Of a stretch of DNA of 64,000 nucleotides, positions 9,018 through 18,030 are shown one piece after another. This stretch comes from Opitutus sp. GTDB lineage: Bacteria > Verrucomicrobiota > Verrucomicrobiia > Opitutales > Opitutaceae. The position numbers and the translations under genes are program-made. The DNA is taken from contig JACEUQ010000003.1 of assembly GCA_024998815.1 (NCBI GenBank), forward strand, positions 323,900 through 387,899, in the 5' to 3' direction. The stretch's first letter is position 1, and every line of letters begins with the position of its first letter. The notes beneath the pieces are model-generated. The model worked only from the letters and a program-made list of their open reading frames with translations. It searched no databases and had not been told where the DNA came from.

Positions 9018-10480
9018 AGAGTGTAGGGGCTTAAATCCGGGGGACACAGTTCGAGTTCCAACGCGGCCACCGCGTCGGCGCGGGTGAGGTGGATCGGCCC
9101 GGCTTGCGGCAAGGCCCGCGCGCGTTGTTCGAGCAAGTTGAGGATGTAATCGCTGGAGTAGGCGCCGAGTTCATGGGCGCTTTCGATCGCCCGGCCGACT
9201 GCCTCCGTTCCATACAGGGCCACCAAACCCACGATAGTCGCCAGGTGGTGTCCCGCGTTGAGCCGGCGCTCCTCCAGCCCCCGTTGGTAGGCGGGTGCCG
9301 CCGGGCTCAGTTCCAAAAACCGTAGCCGCAGGCGCTGCCGCGCTCCCTGCCGTTTGCGCTCTTCGAGTTCGCGCACGTGCTCGGGGTTTTCCACATCGGC
9401 GCGGCGGGCAAAACTGCGGGCGTGCTCGGCCACCAGGGTGCGGTCCGCATAAAACCTCACCTGCGCCCCCTCGATCTGCGCGGTGAGTAGCGCCCCGGCA
9501 AACTTCGTGGGCACCGAGTAGCGGTTCGTTTCGATACTCACCCGGCACCGCCGCGACGCCCGCACGCTTAAGGTGCGCACCGCCGGACTGGCCACCGGGT
9601 TAAGCGGCAGGAGCGCAGCGCGCTCCTCGGGCAGCCGGTCCACCGGCCGGCCCTGGGTTTCAGCGTGAACGCGCACGTTGGCCACCGTTTCCAGCCACAA
9701 GCTGGCGGCCGGCCCCAGCTCGGTAAACCCGTTCATCTGCCGCCCGCCAAGGAAGCTTTTTTTCACGTAACCCACCGCGTTTTCCACCATGCCCTTGGAC
9801 TGCGGATGCCCCGGCCCGCACGCTTTTATCGTAAACCCGTAGTGCCGGGCAAAGTCCAGGTACTGGGCGTTGTACACCGGGTCGGTCCCGGGCACATGCG
9901 AGAGGACGGCCGTCTTGCAGTTGTCCACCATCACCTCGCGCGGCACCCCGCCGAGTTTTTCAAAGGCGCGCCGGTGACAGCCCAGCCACCACTCCTGGCC
10001 CTGCCCGAGGGTAAATTCCACATGCAGGAACCGGCTGTACCCCAAAACCATGACGAAAAAACTTAAAGCCCGCCGGGTGCCGTCCACCTCCACCGCGCCA
10101 AAACTGCCCCAGTCCACCTGCGCGGTCTGGCCGGGGGCAAACTTGAGGGTAAGAAACGCCTCCAGGTTCCTCGGCCGCACCCGCCGCACGTAGTCTTTCA
10201 AAATTGAATACCCGCCCGTGTACCCCCGCTCGCGCACCTTTTGCCAGAGCTGCATGGCGGTGAACGGATGGGCCTCCAGCCAGCGCGCGATCGCCGGCTT
10301 GTGCACGTCGAGCTTGCTTGGCCTAGGCACCTGCGCGGCCTGGCTGCGCACGTACTTTTCCTGCGCCTGCCAGCGCCTCACCGTCTGCACGTGCAACTGG
10401 AGCGAGCGGGCGATTTGCGGCGCACTGTGACCGGCCGCCTCCGCCTGTTTTATCCGGCAATACAGTTCGTAATCGATCAC
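9014..10480 (-). CDS. istA: IS21-family transposase IstA
   Basis: 488 residues, GTG start at 10480 overlapping the preceding stop (GTGA). N-terminal HTH (SAPQIARSLQLHVQTVRRW), rve integrase core with QVDWGSFG (first Asp), MVDNCKTAVL (second Asp) and a later GPGHPQSKGMVENAVGYVKK (Glu), then a Mu-type beta-barrel region. It catalyses cut and strand transfer. Coupled translation with istB is typical. Confidence 0.95.
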   Translation of the reverse strand: MIDYELYCRIKQAEAAGHSAPQIARSLQLHVQTVRRWQAQEKYVRSQAAQVPRPSKLDVHKPAIARWLEAHPFTAMQLWQKVRERGYTGGYSILKDYVRRVRPRNLEAFLTLKFAPGQTAQVDWGSFGAVEVDGTRRALSFFVMVLGYSRFLHVEFTLGQGQEWWLGCHRRAFEKLGGVPREVMVDNCKTAVLSHVPGTDPVYNAQYLDFARHYGFTIKACGPGHPQSKGMVENAVGYVKKSFLGGRQMNGFTELGPAASLWLETVANVRVHAETQGRPVDRLPEERAALLPLNPVASPAVRTLSVRASRRCRVSIETNRYSVPTKFAGALLTAQIEGAQVRFYADRTLVAEHARSFARRADVENPEHVRELEERKRQGARQRLRLRFLELSPAAPAYQRGLEERRLNAGHHLATIVGLVALYGTEAVGRAIESAHELGAYSSDYILNLLEQRARALPQAGPIHLTRADAVAALELELCPPDLSPYTL

Positions 10481-10836
10481 GCGCCCACCTCCCGGCTCGG
10501 CGGCGGCGTTGCCGCCAGCGTGTGCGTTGGCCTGCCCCGGTCCAAGGAGAGCACCTGGTAAAGTGGCGCGGCGTAGGCGATCACCCCGGCCTCGATTAAC
10601 TGCCGGCGCGCCTCGACCAGGCCGTCCTCGCTGAGCGTGAGCAGCCGGGCCAGGGTGCGCGTGGCGTAGTAACTCAGCCCGTCGGCGTCGCCCACGGTGA
10701 CCAGGACCAGATAGAGGCCCCAGGCGGGGGCACTGGCCCGCCCCAGGTAATTGCCCCGCACCAGCCGGTGGTCCAGCCAGCTAAACTGGGCCGGCGTGCG
10801 CCGGAGTTGTTCGCGATCGATCGGTTGTTTTTGCAT
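10477..10836 (-). CDS. Passenger gene of the IS21-type element, unknown function
   Basis: 119 residues starting MQKQPIDREQLRRTPAQFSW. It is helical, with an AWGLYLVLVTVGDADGLSYY segment followed by RTLARLLTLSEDGLVEARRQ and LIEAGVIAYAAPLYQVLSL, which has the look of a winged-helix DNA-binding fold similar to replication or primosome helpers. The stop overlaps the istA GTG as GTGA, so it is translated with istA. No characterised family recognised; a role in target choice, regulation or transposition is inference. Confidence 0.7.
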   Translation of the reverse strand: MQKQPIDREQLRRTPAQFSWLDHRLVRGNYLGRASAPAWGLYLVLVTVGDADGLSYYATRTLARLLTLSEDGLVEARRQLIEAGVIAYAAPLYQVLSLDRGRPTHTLAATPPPSREVGA

Positions 10837-11338
10837 AATCGGGCGGCTGGACGTCGATGCCCAGGATCACCCGCCCCCGGGATTGCAGGTGTCGCAGCAT
10901 GGGTTCGAGGTCCTCTTGTAACGTCACTCCGGCGAACTGCGCGATAAGCCCCACGAGCACAGGGTTTTGCGACTCCCATCTGTCTTGTAACGGCACGCAG
11001 GGATTCGGTAACGCCACCTCGGCGACCGGCTCGGCTTTAGGCTGGTGCACAACGGATTGCGTAGTTGGGATGTCTTGTAACGCCACCCGCCGTCGCGGCC
11101 CCCTCCGCCTTGAGTACCCCGGATTGGCCTTCCGCCACTCCTGCACCCGTTGGACATTTTCTGGGCCTTTCCAGTGGTCGAGGTTCTCCGGCTTCGCCAA
11201 CCATTTGGCCTGACTGGCCGCCCGGCTCGCCCGTCGGCATCCCGGCTTCCCGCAGTAGCGCTGACGCTCGCGGTTATGCGCGTCGGGCAGAAAGAAATCG
11301 ACACAGTGCAAACACTTGCGTGAACCGGTTGGATGCAT
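10781..11338 (-). CDS. Passenger gene of the IS21-type element, Cys-rich zinc-finger-like protein
   Basis: 185 residues, ATG at 11338. N-terminal CLHC near residue 9 and a YCGKPGCRRASRAASQAKW stretch (residues 29-47) give a CxxC-x(15-20)-CxxxxC arrangement that could bind zinc, followed by NVQRVQEWRKANPGYSRRR. The C-terminal half is less structured. Its last 56 bases overlap the start of the next gene. First gene of the four-gene operon; might bind the element's ends or regulate it, which is inference. Confidence 0.7.
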   Translation of the reverse strand: MHPTGSRKCLHCVDFFLPDAHNRERQRYCGKPGCRRASRAASQAKWLAKPENLDHWKGPENVQRVQEWRKANPGYSRRRGPRRRVALQDIPTTQSVVHQPKAEPVAEVALPNPCVPLQDRWESQNPVLVGLIAQFAGVTLQEDLEPMLRHLQSRGRVILGIDVQPPDYAKTTDRSRTTPAHAGPV

Positions 11339-12052
11339 CGCTGTGCATCCGCCAAGCGTCCCGCCGGTTCAATCTCCACCCATTCGCACCCCTCATATCC
11401 CCAGCCGGACAGGGAAGAAAACCCACCCACGGAAGAAGAGTATTACTCTTTTTAAGGGGAAGAAGATCCACCGAAGAAGAAGTGCATTCCTAACCGCCAG
11501 AAATAGACGCTTTCCCGCTCGCCGCTCACAGCGGAAAACCCCTTCGACGAGCTCAAGAACCAGTGGAGCTGGTCGGGGTTTACCTCCCAGGAGCTAAACT
11601 CCTGTCAGCACGCCGCGCGTTTGGCCGCACTGGTTTACAACTGGTGGACGCTCTATCACCGCCTGCTTCAACCCGGTCAGCACCACGAGGCGGTGAGTAC
11701 ACGTCCCCGTCTGCTCTGCGGAGCGACCCGGCAGAGCGAACACTCCGGTCAACGCCGCCTGGACGTGCGCTTGAGCCATGCCGAGGCACCTCGCCTGAGT
11801 GAACTCATCACAAAGCTGGCCAGATGGTTACATGGTATCCTTCATAATGCGGAGCAATGGAGTGTCGCCCAGCGCTGGGGGCAAATCGTAGCGAGGATTT
11901 TACAGGAAAACTTCCCTGTACTCGGCCCTGAACCGCCTTTGGCCACCGCCCCAAGCTGATCGCGCTTCCGTTCAGCCTGCCGCAGCACTCTCCACCCTCA
12001 TCTATCCGACGGGCAACGCCCGCCGGCCGCACTTTCTATTGCCGGATTTAGG

Positions 12053-12393
12053 ATAAAGCCAGCACCCGATCTCGAAAGTCCTCACCGTAGGTGCGCTTCG
12101 CGCCCGGCCGTGCCGCATCATCCAGCCCCTTCATGCCAAGCAGCACAAAGCGATCCCTCCACTTTATTACGGTGTTCGGCCTGGTGTTGCAGCGGCGCGC
12201 CACCTCTTGCACCTGCTCGCCACTCACGCACCCAAGGATCATCCGGGCGCGCTCAACTCGCTGCCTCGACTCAATCCGGCTGGTTGCCCGTTTTTCTAGG
12301 GATTGCTGATCCCCCTCGCTACAAGTGATTCGCACGGCTTTTCGTCCCATCTACAAAGCGGATACAATATCACTTATTATTGCAAGTAAGCAC
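12053..12393 (-). mobile_element. IS630 remnant, right end only
   Basis: Matches 3502-3842 of the complete IS630, carrying the first 97 or so transposase residues (start at 12350) and the right inverted repeat, followed by the TA target at 12394-12395. It ends at the IS1380 edge exactly where an ATAAA target would have been duplicated. The other two-thirds of the IS630 are absent. Confidence 0.9.
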
Positions 12394-12395
12394 TA

Positions 12396-13993
12396 GCTCC
12401 ATCCGCACTTTGTCGCGTAACTTGACCAGACTTTTCGCACTGGGTTCCACGTGCGGATACCTTCGTTTGCTCTTCATGCCTTGCCGCCATGCGACGGAAA
12501 AACCGAGGAACTCAAAGCCTTCCTTTCGTGTATCCACCAGTCGGGTTTTCTCTTCGTTGAGCTTTAACTTACGTGCCTCCAGCCACCGTTTCAGTCGCGT
12601 TTGCAGCCCCGCCCCTTGACCCGGTTTGCACAGGATCAGGAGGTCGTCGGCGTAACGCACCATCGTCGGCTTTTGTTCGCACTTCTCATTCACCGCATGA
12701 TCGAGGTCGTTGAGGTAGAGGTTCGCCAGCAGAGGCGATATAACTCCGCCTTGTGGCGTGCCACACCGGTTCGCGCTCACCTTGCGGCACCCCGTGTCCC
12801 GGTCCTCTTCCACGATGGGTGCGCGCAGCCACGTTTTTATTAAACGCAACACGCTCCCATCGCTCACCCGTTTGGCCACCAATTGCAGGAGTTCGCGGTG
12901 CGGGATCATATCGAAGTAGCTCGATAAATCCGCGTCCACCACCTCCACCTTTCCGCTCAGCATGGCTTCCTTGACCTTATCCATCGCCTGATGGGTCCGA
13001 CGTTTCGGCCGGTAGGCGTAGGAATGGTCATGGAAGTCCGCCTCTAGGATTGGCTGCAACACGATCACCGCCGCGCTTTGCACCACCCGGTCTTTCACCG
13101 TAGGGATGCCCAGCGCACGACGTTTGGTCCTGGCCTGATCCTTCCATATATAGACGCGCAGGACCGGACTGGGTCGGTAGGTTTTCGTTCGCATTTCCTC
13201 CGCCAGCGCAAGCAGCCATGCCGCCCGATAGGCTTCGTTCTTTACGAGCGTTTCCACCTCGAACCCGTCCACTCCCGGCACGCCGTCATTGGCGATCACC
13301 TGATCGAGCGCATCCGACAGAATGTCCTGCCGATACAGCTCTCCATACAAACTATAGAACCGCCAATGCGGCTCCGCTTTTGCTTTCCGATATAGCACAC
13401 GTTGCAGCTTCCGAACCTTCGGTGACGTTTTTATCCAGAGTTCATCACCCCAGCCATCGTCGGGTCCTTTGCCGCTCTGTGATGCGTGGGAACAAGTGCC
13501 CTCCCTTCGCTCCCCGGCGGTTTTAATGTCCGCTAGATCATCACTACTATGGAGGTCTCCGACTCCTGCCACGGCCCGTCCGGCCTTACGAGGTTTTGCC
13601 GCGCTTGTGCCGGTGGTTGAGGCATCGCAAGACGCCCCACCGCCGCAGGTCTCACCACTTAACCTAACGACCTTTCCCACCCCGCCGCCCCCGCTGACTC
13701 CGCCGACGTGTTGATCGGAAATCAACGATTTAGGTCCTACGTCTTTGCGAGACTGCCTTTTCCGATCCTTGCAGGCTTCACCGTTCAGGTAGCGGCTGGA
13801 CTCGTCGGTTGTTTCGGTAACGGAGCTCATTGGATGGGGTTCACCTTCGTTGCGGCTGACTGGTTCGGGCACACGGTCGTGCTTTCCGGCGAGGCCTCGC
13901 GGCCTGCATCCGTGACCGGGCCCTTCGACCGCGAATCGTTAAATTCGGCCGAACAGACTTTCACTGTTATGGTTGTTAGTTTCATGGTCGCAC
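12396..13993 (-). mobile_element. Group II intron remnant, 5' part with truncated reverse transcriptase
   Basis: The intron 5' end GTGCGACC lies at 13993 reading left. The reverse transcriptase frame (ATG about 13830) runs to 12396, where an IS630 was inserted at the TA of GAG CTA GAT, equivalent to 52672-52680 in the complete copy. The YADD catalytic motif is kept, but the maturase/X region, domain V and domain VI are gone. Protein differences from the other copy are few (for example ILEADF versus IWEADF, THQAMD versus THHAMD), so the copies diverged recently. Not functional for splicing. Confidence 0.9.
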
Positions 13994-14371
13994 ACCTGAA
14001 TTCCGAAGTTCAAACCAACCACAGATTACACAGATTACACAGATACAATCCCTTAGGAGGTAAACGGACTCAGCTTGATTCCCTTTTTTTTCATCCTGTC
14101 TTCAAATTCAGTAACACTCTGTTATCTGTGCTCATCTGTGAATTCCGTGGTTAAAACTTCGGCGTTCGGGTTTAACTCGTGCCAAGAACCATACAGGTGC
14201 TGCGCATCATGTATGGCGATCTGAGCTGATCACTCCGGAGAGTTTCGCAGACTTCGCAACAGCCACCCTCACGTCAACGAACTCATCGAAACCCATGCCG
14301 TTGCTACCTGCGGTACGATTCTACCTTAGCTGGGGGGGGGGATCTCAACTCGTTTTGGGGCCAAACTCCAG
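13994..14371 (+). repeat. Repeat R1, copy a (5' end replaced by intron remnant)
   Basis: Begins at the intron junction with ACCTGAATTCCGAAGTTC and ends GGCCAAACTCCAG. Inside are an ACCACAGATTACACAG tract, a pyrimidine stretch, and a block that begins TTTAACTCGTGCCAAGAACC. Other copies are at 37024-37424 (reverse), 44994-45208 (shorter) and 50885-53270 (interrupted by the complete intron). Full copies have the inverted ends CTGGAGTTTGGCC. This copy has a G10 run (14332-14341) where others read G6ACGG. No gene is seen in 13994-14566. Confidence 0.8.
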
Positions 14372-14566
14372 ACCCTGAGCTCACGCTCAGGGCCACGCAC
14401 CGTTTCGCTGAGCACGAACCTACACTAGGACCCGTTTTTTCCAGCGAAAAGCAGCTCACTATTCAAAAACTGGGATACGCCCCGCCAGTTGCGGTCCGCG
14501 AAGCACTTTGCCCGCCCGCCCCAATTCCGTGCGGCACACCGCACGCCGGGCGCGCCTCCGCGCAGC

Positions 14567-15469
14567 CTACCCCGCCGCCACACCCATGTGGTCGCCCATG
14601 CGCGCATAGGTTTCTATCTGCTGGGCGCTCTGCGTCACCAAATCGTCATCCAGGCGAATGCGGCCTTTCGCAAACACCGTGATCACGCAGGAGCCGCCGA
14701 AGGTGAAAAAGCCCTTCTCCTCGCCCTTGGCCACCGGCTGGCCCGCCGCGAACACGTTCTTGATCGTGCCCACGCAGGTCGCCCCGACCTCGAACATCGC
14801 CACCCGTCCAAAGCGCGAATCGTCGATGAGCGTCAGGGCGCGTTTGTTCTGCACGAGGTAGCCGACATTTTTGCGCAGCGCGATGGGGCTCACAGAAAAA
14901 AGCGCCCCGTTAAGGATGCGCGGGGCACTGGGTTTGCCCGCCACCGGGAAATGAAACCGGTGATAATCCACCGGGCACAACCGCGAGATCACCATCGAGC
15001 CTCCGGCAAATTCAGCGGCGAGTGAGGCGTCGTTAAACAAATCGGCGAAGGTAAACTTCATGCCCTTCACATAAAACCCCTGCGCTGCATCCACGTCGGG
15101 AAACCCCAGGTGGCGGCCGTCGGCGGCGAACACCGCGACGTCGTTGCCCGGAGCGATGGGGCGCGCGGCGGGCGTGAGACCGCGATAGAAAAACTCGTTA
15201 AACGTCTTAAACGACAGCGGCGAACAGGCGAACTCGTCGACGTTAAGGTCGTAGTTAGCGATGAACGGCAGCACACGTTGGGCGCTCATCGGGCGGTCCA
15301 TGCGCCAGCCGTACCAGTGCGAAAACACCGCGCGCTTGATCAGAGCCCAGGTCGAAAAGCGCCCCAGCGCGGTCTCGTAGGTCCAACGCAGCCACGGCTC
15401 GCCATACACCAGCTCAGTCTCGGTGGTCTGCGTATAACGGTTATGAAAACGAATCGGATCAGCGCTCAT
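14567..15469 (-). CDS. psd: Phosphatidylserine decarboxylase proenzyme
   Basis: 300 residues from ATG at 15469 (MSADPIRFHNRYT); the longer frame upstream only adds repeat-derived codons. Key features are CPVDYHRFHFPVAG (catalytic His region), GRVAMFEVGATCVGTI, and the self-cleavage site FGGSCV near residue 264, where the Ser becomes the pyruvoyl group of the alpha chain. It converts phosphatidylserine to phosphatidylethanolamine at the inner membrane. The partner enzyme PssA is encoded at 55941-56828. It is monocistronic, with repeat DNA on both sides. Confidence 0.95.
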   Translation of the reverse strand: MSADPIRFHNRYTQTTETELVYGEPWLRWTYETALGRFSTWALIKRAVFSHWYGWRMDRPMSAQRVLPFIANYDLNVDEFACSPLSFKTFNEFFYRGLTPAARPIAPGNDVAVFAADGRHLGFPDVDAAQGFYVKGMKFTFADLFNDASLAAEFAGGSMVISRLCPVDYHRFHFPVAGKPSAPRILNGALFSVSPIALRKNVGYLVQNKRALTLIDDSRFGRVAMFEVGATCVGTIKNVFAAGQPVAKGEEKGFFTFGGSCVITVFAKGRIRLDDDLVTQSAQQIETYARMGDHMGVAAG

Positions 15470-15549
15470 GTTGGAGGGAAAGCGACCACCTTCACCGCCG
15501 CCGCGTGGGGGCGCAAAGCAGAAAATCCAGCGCCTCGGCGTTGCACGCC

Positions 15550-15806
15550 TCCCTGAGCTCACGCTCAAGGCCACACTTGGCGCGGCTCACCCGGGGGCCT
15601 GCATTTGTCGGGACCAGCCCCGCCCAACTCATCCCGTGTTGCGTTGTCCGACGTGGCCTTGCGCGTGAGCGCGAGGGGCTTTTTCCGGCGCGCTTTGCGC
15701 TCCCCTCCTTGAGCTCACGCTCAAGGCCACACTCTTCTCGATCACACTTCTCGTGGCCTTGAGCGTGAGCTCAAGGTGTTTACCCTAATATAACGCCCCC
15801 CCCCCA
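15550..15806. repeat. Cluster of TCAC-loop hairpin repeats and a C10 run
   Basis: Hairpins of the form CCTTGAGC-TCAC-GCTCAAGG lie at 15551-15570 (one mismatch), 15707-15726 and 15757-15776, with a stem variant CCTTGCGC-GTGA-GCGCGAGG at 15657-15676. A connecting block (GGGGCCTGCATTTGTCGGG and onward) is shared with 22020-22300. A C10 run occupies 15796-15805. No gene between 15470 and 15850. Confidence 0.85.
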
Positions 15807-15850
15807 GAAACCGATTTAATTGAGCGTTCATCTTGAACGCGAATTGGAGC

Positions 15851-16885
15851 TCACTGCCAATTCAGCACGAAGCGGGTGAAGTAAGTGGTATCGAGCTTCT
15901 TCACGTTCGCGCCCGGCAGGCTGGTGTAATCGTTGGACACGCCCAGGCGCAGCTTCCAGCCGCTCATCGACAGGGGCATTTCGAAGTAGGACTCTTGAAT
16001 GGCGTGGTAGTTGGAGAACTCGCTGAAGGCCGGCACGAAGGTGATGTCGTTAACCATCTTGGAGTCACTGAATTTGATCTCATGGTGCGCACCCAAGTCC
16101 AAACCGAAGCTCTGGATCGGTGGCGTGAGGGGGTCCTCGTAGGACTCATACCGATACGACAAACCACTGCGCCCCGTCAGCTTCTGCCGCTGATTTTTCA
16201 CGAAATCGTAGCCGGCGCCACCTGCCGCGAGGCTGTACAGGTCGATGCGTTTAACCCGATCAAAGCCCGACTCGTCGCGCACGTACCAAGATTTGCGGCC
16301 CGAGTAATTGTCGGCGTAGTCCACGCCAATTTTGAACTGGTCGGCCGAGGTGACTTGATTGGTGGTTTGAAGCCGGTAACCGCTGTAAAACTGCAAGATA
16401 TCGTGCACCCCGACGCGTTTGATGCGTCCACTTAAGACGGTGCTGAACTGTTCGCGGTTGCCTGATTTGCCCGCCAGGTCGCCCGCCGCCTCATAGTGCC
16501 ACTGCGGTTTGGCCACATCCTTGGCGCTCGGCGCCCAGAGCTCGGCGATCTGGCTGATCGGCACTTCAACCGGTTCTCCCGCACCGACCACCTTGACCTG
16601 ACCGTAACTGGAAGGCTCCACCGTGCCCGACAGGACCTTGCCGTCAGTCAGATGCACAAAGCGCACCTGCTCGGTTTGCACACTCGCCACCTCGGACTTT
16701 TTAACCGGCAGCGTACCCGCAAAGTTGGTACTCAGGAAAATCGTGGAGCCCTCGACCTTGGTGATCTTGCCCACGAGCCGCGCACCGCTCTTGGTCTCGA
16801 TCACATCGGCGAGCCCGCTTCCGGCCCCAAGCATGAAGGCGGCCCAGAGGGCAAAGCAGCGAGTGAAGTTCGGGCGGAGACGCAT
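15851..16885 (-). CDS. DUF481 outer-membrane beta-barrel protein
   Basis: 344 residues with a signal peptide (about residues 1-26, FALWAAFMLGAGSGLA). Residues 27-110 form a small beta domain (SGARLVGKITKVEGSTIFL, DGKVLSGTV), seen in many proteins of this group. From about 125 to the end alternating strands with aromatic ends match the YdiY/DUF481 barrel, ending in FVLNWQ, a typical C-terminal aromatic barrel signature. Location is the outer membrane; the substrate or role is unknown. Confidence 0.85.
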   Translation of the reverse strand: MRLRPNFTRCFALWAAFMLGAGSGLADVIETKSGARLVGKITKVEGSTIFLSTNFAGTLPVKKSEVASVQTEQVRFVHLTDGKVLSGTVEPSSYGQVKVVGAGEPVEVPISQIAELWAPSAKDVAKPQWHYEAAGDLAGKSGNREQFSTVLSGRIKRVGVHDILQFYSGYRLQTTNQVTSADQFKIGVDYADNYSGRKSWYVRDESGFDRVKRIDLYSLAAGGAGYDFVKNQRQKLTGRSGLSYRYESYEDPLTPPIQSFGLDLGAHHEIKFSDSKMVNDITFVPAFSEFSNYHAIQESYFEMPLSMSGWKLRLGVSNDYTSLPGANVKKLDTTYFTRFVLNWQ

Positions 16886-17008
16886 GCGTTGGCCTTTTTA
16901 AGACAAAGCCTGCGGCGGCCGTCAAATGCTCAACCGCCTTCCGCTGTTTTTAGGCCCACCGGAAAGGCGCTCGACAGAGTGAGGGCGGGCGCGTTGGTTC
17001 GCCGCATA

Positions 17009-17911
17009 ATGCCCGCCGACACCACCCAACGCCCCTCGCTCATCCTCGCCGACCGCTGGCAGGACTACCAATTGCTCGATTGCGGTGACGGCATGAAACA
17101 GGAGCGCTGGGGCGACGTCGTTCTGGTTCGCCCCGATCCGCAGATCATCTGGCCCAAACACGGCGGCCCCGAGTGGGTGAAATGGGACGGCTTTTACCAC
17201 CGCAGCGAAAAGGGAGGCGGCCGCTGGGAAAACCGCAAGCCCCTGCCCGACTCCTGGAACATCAAATACCAGTCGCTCGGCCTCACCTTCCGCATCCACC
17301 CGACCTCCTTTAAACACACCGGATTGTTCCCCGAGCAGGCGGTGAACTGGGAGTGGTTTTCCGCCAAAATCAAAGCCGCGCGCGCCACCGGCCGCGAGGT
17401 CAACGTCCTTAACCTGTTCGGCTACACCGGCGCCGCCACCTGTGCCGCCGCCAAGGCCGGCGCGAGCGTCACCCACATCGACGCCGCCGAGGGCATGGTT
17501 AAATGGTGCAAAGAAAACGCCGCCCTGTGCGGCCTAGCCGACGCCCCCATCCGTTTCATCGCCGACGACTGCCTCAAGTTCGTGCGCCGCGAGCTCAAGC
17601 GCGGCAAGCTCTACGACGCGGTCATCATGGACCCGCCCACCTACGGCCGCGGCGCCACCGGCGAGATGTGGAAACTCGAGGAACACCTCTGGCCGCTGCT
17701 GCAGGAATGCCGCGCTCTGCTCACGCCGAAGCCGCTGTTTTTGTTGATCAACGCCTACACCGCCCGCCTCTCGCCCACGGTGGTGGTTAACCTGCTCACC
17801 GAGCTCATGGCCAATCGTGGCGGCACGATCACCGGCGGCGAAGTCGGCCTGCCCATCAAAGCCGACGGCAAAGTTCTCCCCTGCGGCATCTACGGCCGTT
17901 GGGAGGCCTGA
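17009..17911 (+). CDS. Class I SAM-dependent rRNA-type methyltransferase
   Basis: 300 residues from ATG at 17009; codons upstream in the same frame overlap the DUF481 gene and its promoter. SAM-binding motif I is VLNLFGYTGAATCAAAKAG near residue 137, then THIDAAEGMVKWCKENA (acidic loop), FIADDCLKFV and the catalytic MDPPTYGRG. The overall pattern is that of RlmI/RlmK-like 23S rRNA cytosine-C5 or related methyltransferases but without a clear PUA domain. The exact target base is not predictable. Confidence 0.85.
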   Translation: MPADTTQRPSLILADRWQDYQLLDCGDGMKQERWGDVVLVRPDPQIIWPKHGGPEWVKWDGFYHRSEKGGGRWENRKPLPDSWNIKYQSLGLTFRIHPTSFKHTGLFPEQAVNWEWFSAKIKAARATGREVNVLNLFGYTGAATCAAAKAGASVTHIDAAEGMVKWCKENAALCGLADAPIRFIADDCLKFVRRELKRGKLYDAVIMDPPTYGRGATGEMWKLEEHLWPLLQECRALLTPKPLFLLINAYTARLSPTVVVNLLTELMANRGGTITGGEVGLPIKADGKVLPCGIYGRWEA

Positions 17912-18030
17912 GCCCCAAGCCACGCCCTTCAAGCTCCTCCGCGAACGCCCACGCCACTCAACGCCCCCCCGCGCGACACGCCCATCTCGCCCCGCTCGTC
18001 CCCTCGTCGCACCCCACCCCGACCGCACCG

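Larger units (their letters stand above)
8149..11530 (-). mobile_element. IS21-family element with four genes, complete
   Basis: 3,382 bp. Ends are TGTGAGCGGC and its complement, and the similarity of the ends continues inward (both contain GTCTATTTCTGGCGGTTA within 50 bases), the multiple-site end structure typical of IS21. A 7-bp direct repeat GCGGAAA flanks it (8142-8148 and 11531-11537). Four genes read leftward with overlapping stops and starts: a CxxC protein, a small unknown protein, IstA and IstB. IS21 elements are usually 2-2.5 kb with istA and istB only. Confidence 0.93.
6966..11959 (+). pseudogene. IS1380-family transposase, split by IS21-type insertion
   Basis: N-terminal part 6966-8148 and C-terminal part 11538-11959 together match the intact 534-residue protein at 32288. 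The break lies at the codons for RGGAEN, so it cuts at the catalytic glutamate of the DDE triad. The 5' part alone reads two codons into the inserted element and stops (GGAEM). Confidence 0.9.
6923..12052 (+). mobile_element. IS1380-family element, copy 1, interrupted by an IS21-type element
   Basis: Left end CCTAAATCCGGCAATAGAAA at 6923; right end is its reverse complement finishing at 12052. Without the nested insertion the element is 1,741 bp, equal to the copies near 32-35 kb. The flanking 5-mers differ (GTGAA on the left, ATAAA on the right), unlike the other two copies, so one flank was lost by deletion or recombination after insertion. Left neighbour is the WYL stump, right neighbour is the interior of an IS630 transposase gene. 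Confidence 0.9.
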
